A DNA stretch of 64,000 bases. Source: 66-474 sp035281745 (lineage in GTDB: Bacteria; Pseudomonadota; Gammaproteobacteria; Xanthomonadales; Rhodanobacteraceae). Below are positions 62,438 to 64,000 of this stretch, piece by piece. Below the pieces are notes generated by a model. The model was not told the origin of the DNA. It searched no databases and saw nothing but the letters and a program-made list of their open reading frames with translations. The translations under genes were made by a program, and so were the position numbers. Where the stretch lies: NCBI GenBank assembly GCA_035281745.1, contig DATEDI010000039.1, forward strand, positions 1 to 64,000. Reading direction: 5' to 3'. How positions within the stretch are numbered: the first letter of the stretch is position 1; every line of letters starts with the position of its first letter.

Positions 62438-64000
62438 TCAACCAAGCCGCGCCGCTTGTCCGCGCAGCGCGCCGAGTTGCTTATTCCAGTCTGCGAGCCG
62501 GTTGCGTTCCTGTTCGACCACGGTTGCGGGCGCGTGATCGACGAAGTTCGCGTTGCCGAGCTTGCCCTCGCATTTTTTGATTTCAACCTGGATGCGGGTG
62601 ATTTCCTTGTTCAACCGCGTGCGCTCGGCGTCGAGATCGATCAGACCTGCCAGCGGAATCAGCACCCGCAGGGTGCCGACCACGGCCGCCGCGGCTGCGG
62701 GTTCGGCTTCGCCGGCCGCAAGCCAGCGCGGCGCGTCGCAGCGTGCGAGAAACTCGATCTGGCTTGAAAATTTGTCGGTGCGGCGACGATCTTCGGCGTC
62801 ACCGTCGGCCAGCAGCAACGGAATGATCTTGCCCGGCGCGATGTTCATTTCCGAACGGATCTTGCGCACACCGGTCAATACGGCCTTGAACCATTCGATC
62901 TCGCCGCTGGCGGTTGCATCGACCGCGAATTCGTCCGCGCGCGGGTAGGCACATTCGAGAATGCTGGATTCCTCCAGGCCCAGTTGCGGCGCCACCGATT
63001 GCCAGATTTCCTCGGTGATGAACGGAATGATCGGGTGCAGCGCGCGCAATGCGGTTTCCAGCACCACCAGCAACGTACGTCGCGTGGACGCCGAGGCTTC
63101 GGCATCGTTGCCGTTCAACGCGGGCTTGGAGAGTTCGAGGAACCAGTCGCAGTATTCGTTCCACACGAACTCGTACAGGGCATGTGCGAGATGGTCGAAA
63201 CGGTAAGTCGTGAAATGCTGATCGACCTCAGCGAGCGTCGTGTGCAGACGCGAAAGAATCCAGCGTTCCGCTTCGGTCGCGGAAATTGAGCCCCTCTCCC
63301 TTCGGGGGAGAGGTTGGGGTGAGGCTACGGTTTCGCCGCGACGCCCCGCGAGATCCGAACCCTCACCCGGTGCGTGCGCGCCACCCTCTCCCGGAGGGAG
63401 AGGGGAAGGTGTGTTCATCAACACAAACCGTGCCGCGTTCCACAACTTGTTGCAGAACGCCTTGTAGCCCTCCGCGCGCTTGATGTCGAAATTGATGGTG
63501 CGGCTGTAGCTCGCCAGTGCCGCGAAGGTGAAGCGCAGCGCGTCGGTGCCAATGGCGGCGATGCCGTCGGGGTATTCCTTGCGGATGCGCTTCTCGACCT
63601 TTTCGCGCACCTGCGGGATCAGCAGCGACTTCGTGGATTTTTCGACCAGTGCAGGCAGGGTGATGCCATCGATCAGGTCGAGCGGGTCCAGGGTGTTGCC
63701 CTTGGACTTCGACATCTTCTGGCCTTCGGCGTCACGCACGATCGCGTTGATGTAGACCTCGCGGAACGGGACTTGCTTCGTGAAATACAGGGTCGTCATC
63801 ACCATCCGCGCCACCCAGAAGAAGATGATGTCGAAGCCGGTGACCAGCACTTGGCTCGGCAGGAAAATCTTGTCGGAGGGCCAATTCGCGACGACCTCGC
63901 CGCGCTCGTTCTTCACCGGCGCGGCCGACGGCCAGCCCAGTGTGGAGAACGGCCACAGCGCCGAGGAAAACCAGGTGTCCAGTACGTCGTCGTCCTGGCG
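62438..64000 (-). CDS. valS: Valyl-tRNA synthetase, C-terminal part (partial) with a REP-derived insert
   Basis: The frame is open to the window edge and reads DDDVLDTWFSSALWPFSTLG, then KMSKS in GQKMSKSKGNTLDPLDLIDG, the anticodon-binding domain and a C-terminal coiled coil (LDAERTRLNKEITRIQVEIK). It charges tRNA-Val. About 520 residues are present. An insert reading PLPPGEGGAHAPGEG ... PLPRRERGS sits between MNTPS and ISATEAERWILSRLHT, encoded by an in-frame REP cluster. The rest of the gene is beyond 64000. Confidence 0.94.
   Translation of the reverse strand, partial: RQDDDVLDTWFSSALWPFSTLGWPSAAPVKNERGEVVANWPSDKIFLPSQVLVTGFDIIFFWVARMVMTTLYFTKQVPFREVYINAIVRDAEGQKMSKSKGNTLDPLDLIDGITLPALVEKSTKSLLIPQVREKVEKRIRKEYPDGIAAIGTDALRFTFAALASYSRTINFDIKRAEGYKAFCNKLWNAARFVLMNTPSPLPPGEGGAHAPGEGSDLAGRRGETVASPQPLPRRERGSISATEAERWILSRLHTTLAEVDQHFTTYRFDHLAHALYEFVWNEYCDWFLELSKPALNGNDAEASASTRRTLLVVLETALRALHPIIPFITEEIWQSVAPQLGLEESSILECAYPRADEFAVDATASGEIEWFKAVLTGVRKIRSEMNIAPGKIIPLLLADGDAEDRRRTDKFSSQIEFLARCDAPRWLAAGEAEPAAAAAVVGTLRVLIPLAGLIDLDAERTRLNKEITRIQVEIKKCEGKLGNANFVDHAPATVVEQERNRLADWNKQLGALRGQAARLG
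63288..63413. repeat. REP cluster inside the valS coding sequence
   Basis: CCTCTCCC-TTCG-GGGGAGAGG (63293-63313) and CCCTCTCCC-GGA-GGGAGAGGG (63384-63404) are inverted to each other, with GGGGTGAGG and CCCTCACCC arms between. It is the same type as the copy in pdhC and leaves the reading frame open. Confidence 0.86.

Overview
The window is GC-rich proteobacterial chromosome. The type II secretion gene order (E-F-G-H-I-J-K-L-M-N-D, the Xanthomonas xps order), the long TrpS with a C-terminal extension, the branched-chain-type pyruvate dehydrogenase genes, and the dispersed REP-type palindromes all point to Xanthomonadales. Rhodanobacteraceae (Dyella, Rhodanobacter and relatives) is my best guess from gene content; no rRNA is present to prove it.

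Region 1 (1-3950) is the most unusual part: the tail of an integron gene-cassette array. It starts with the 3' end of an IS3-type element. Seven attC-like recombination sites follow (inverse core RYYYAAC ... core GTTRRRY, all in one orientation), separating seven small co-directional genes of mostly unknown function. Several products are predicted to be exported or membrane-bound. The integrase and attI should lie to the left, outside the window.

Region 2 (4010-16000) holds accessory metabolism and regulation: an EamA exporter, a DOPA 4,5-dioxygenase-like protein, an AraC-HTH/O6-alkylguanine transferase fusion, a Rieske protein, a SirB-type membrane protein and an FNR-type [4Fe-4S] regulator. 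An aromatic amino acid catabolic group follows: hmgA-fah, hppD, a divergent MarR regulator with a palindromic operator, a POT peptide transporter and kynA.

Region 3 (16200-34400) is mostly housekeeping: pdhA-pdhB-pdhC, an outer-membrane DUF5916 protein, trpS, hemE with a WGR protein, aroK-aroB, ilvE, xerD, lptF-lptG and the divergent pepA.

Region 4 (34600-48650) contains a large ligand-sensing hybrid histidine kinase, a yceI-cytochrome b561-yceI operon, an MscS channel, sdaA, and a type III restriction-modification system (mod-res) with a divergent HTH regulator. The target-recognition part of mod is visibly AT-richer than the rest.

Region 5 (48800-60800) is a complete xps-type type II secretion operon. 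Its secretin carries a lipoprotein signal and an added C-terminal SPOR domain, and its ATPase lacks the usual tetracysteine zinc motif. The window ends with a family 2 glycosyltransferase, def, and the 3' part of valS on the minus strand.

REP-type hairpins and other small dispersed repeats occur throughout. They occupy intergenic space, flank a broken DUF559 gene, and in two cases (pdhC, valS) sit in frame inside essential genes, adding about 40-50 residues to each protein.
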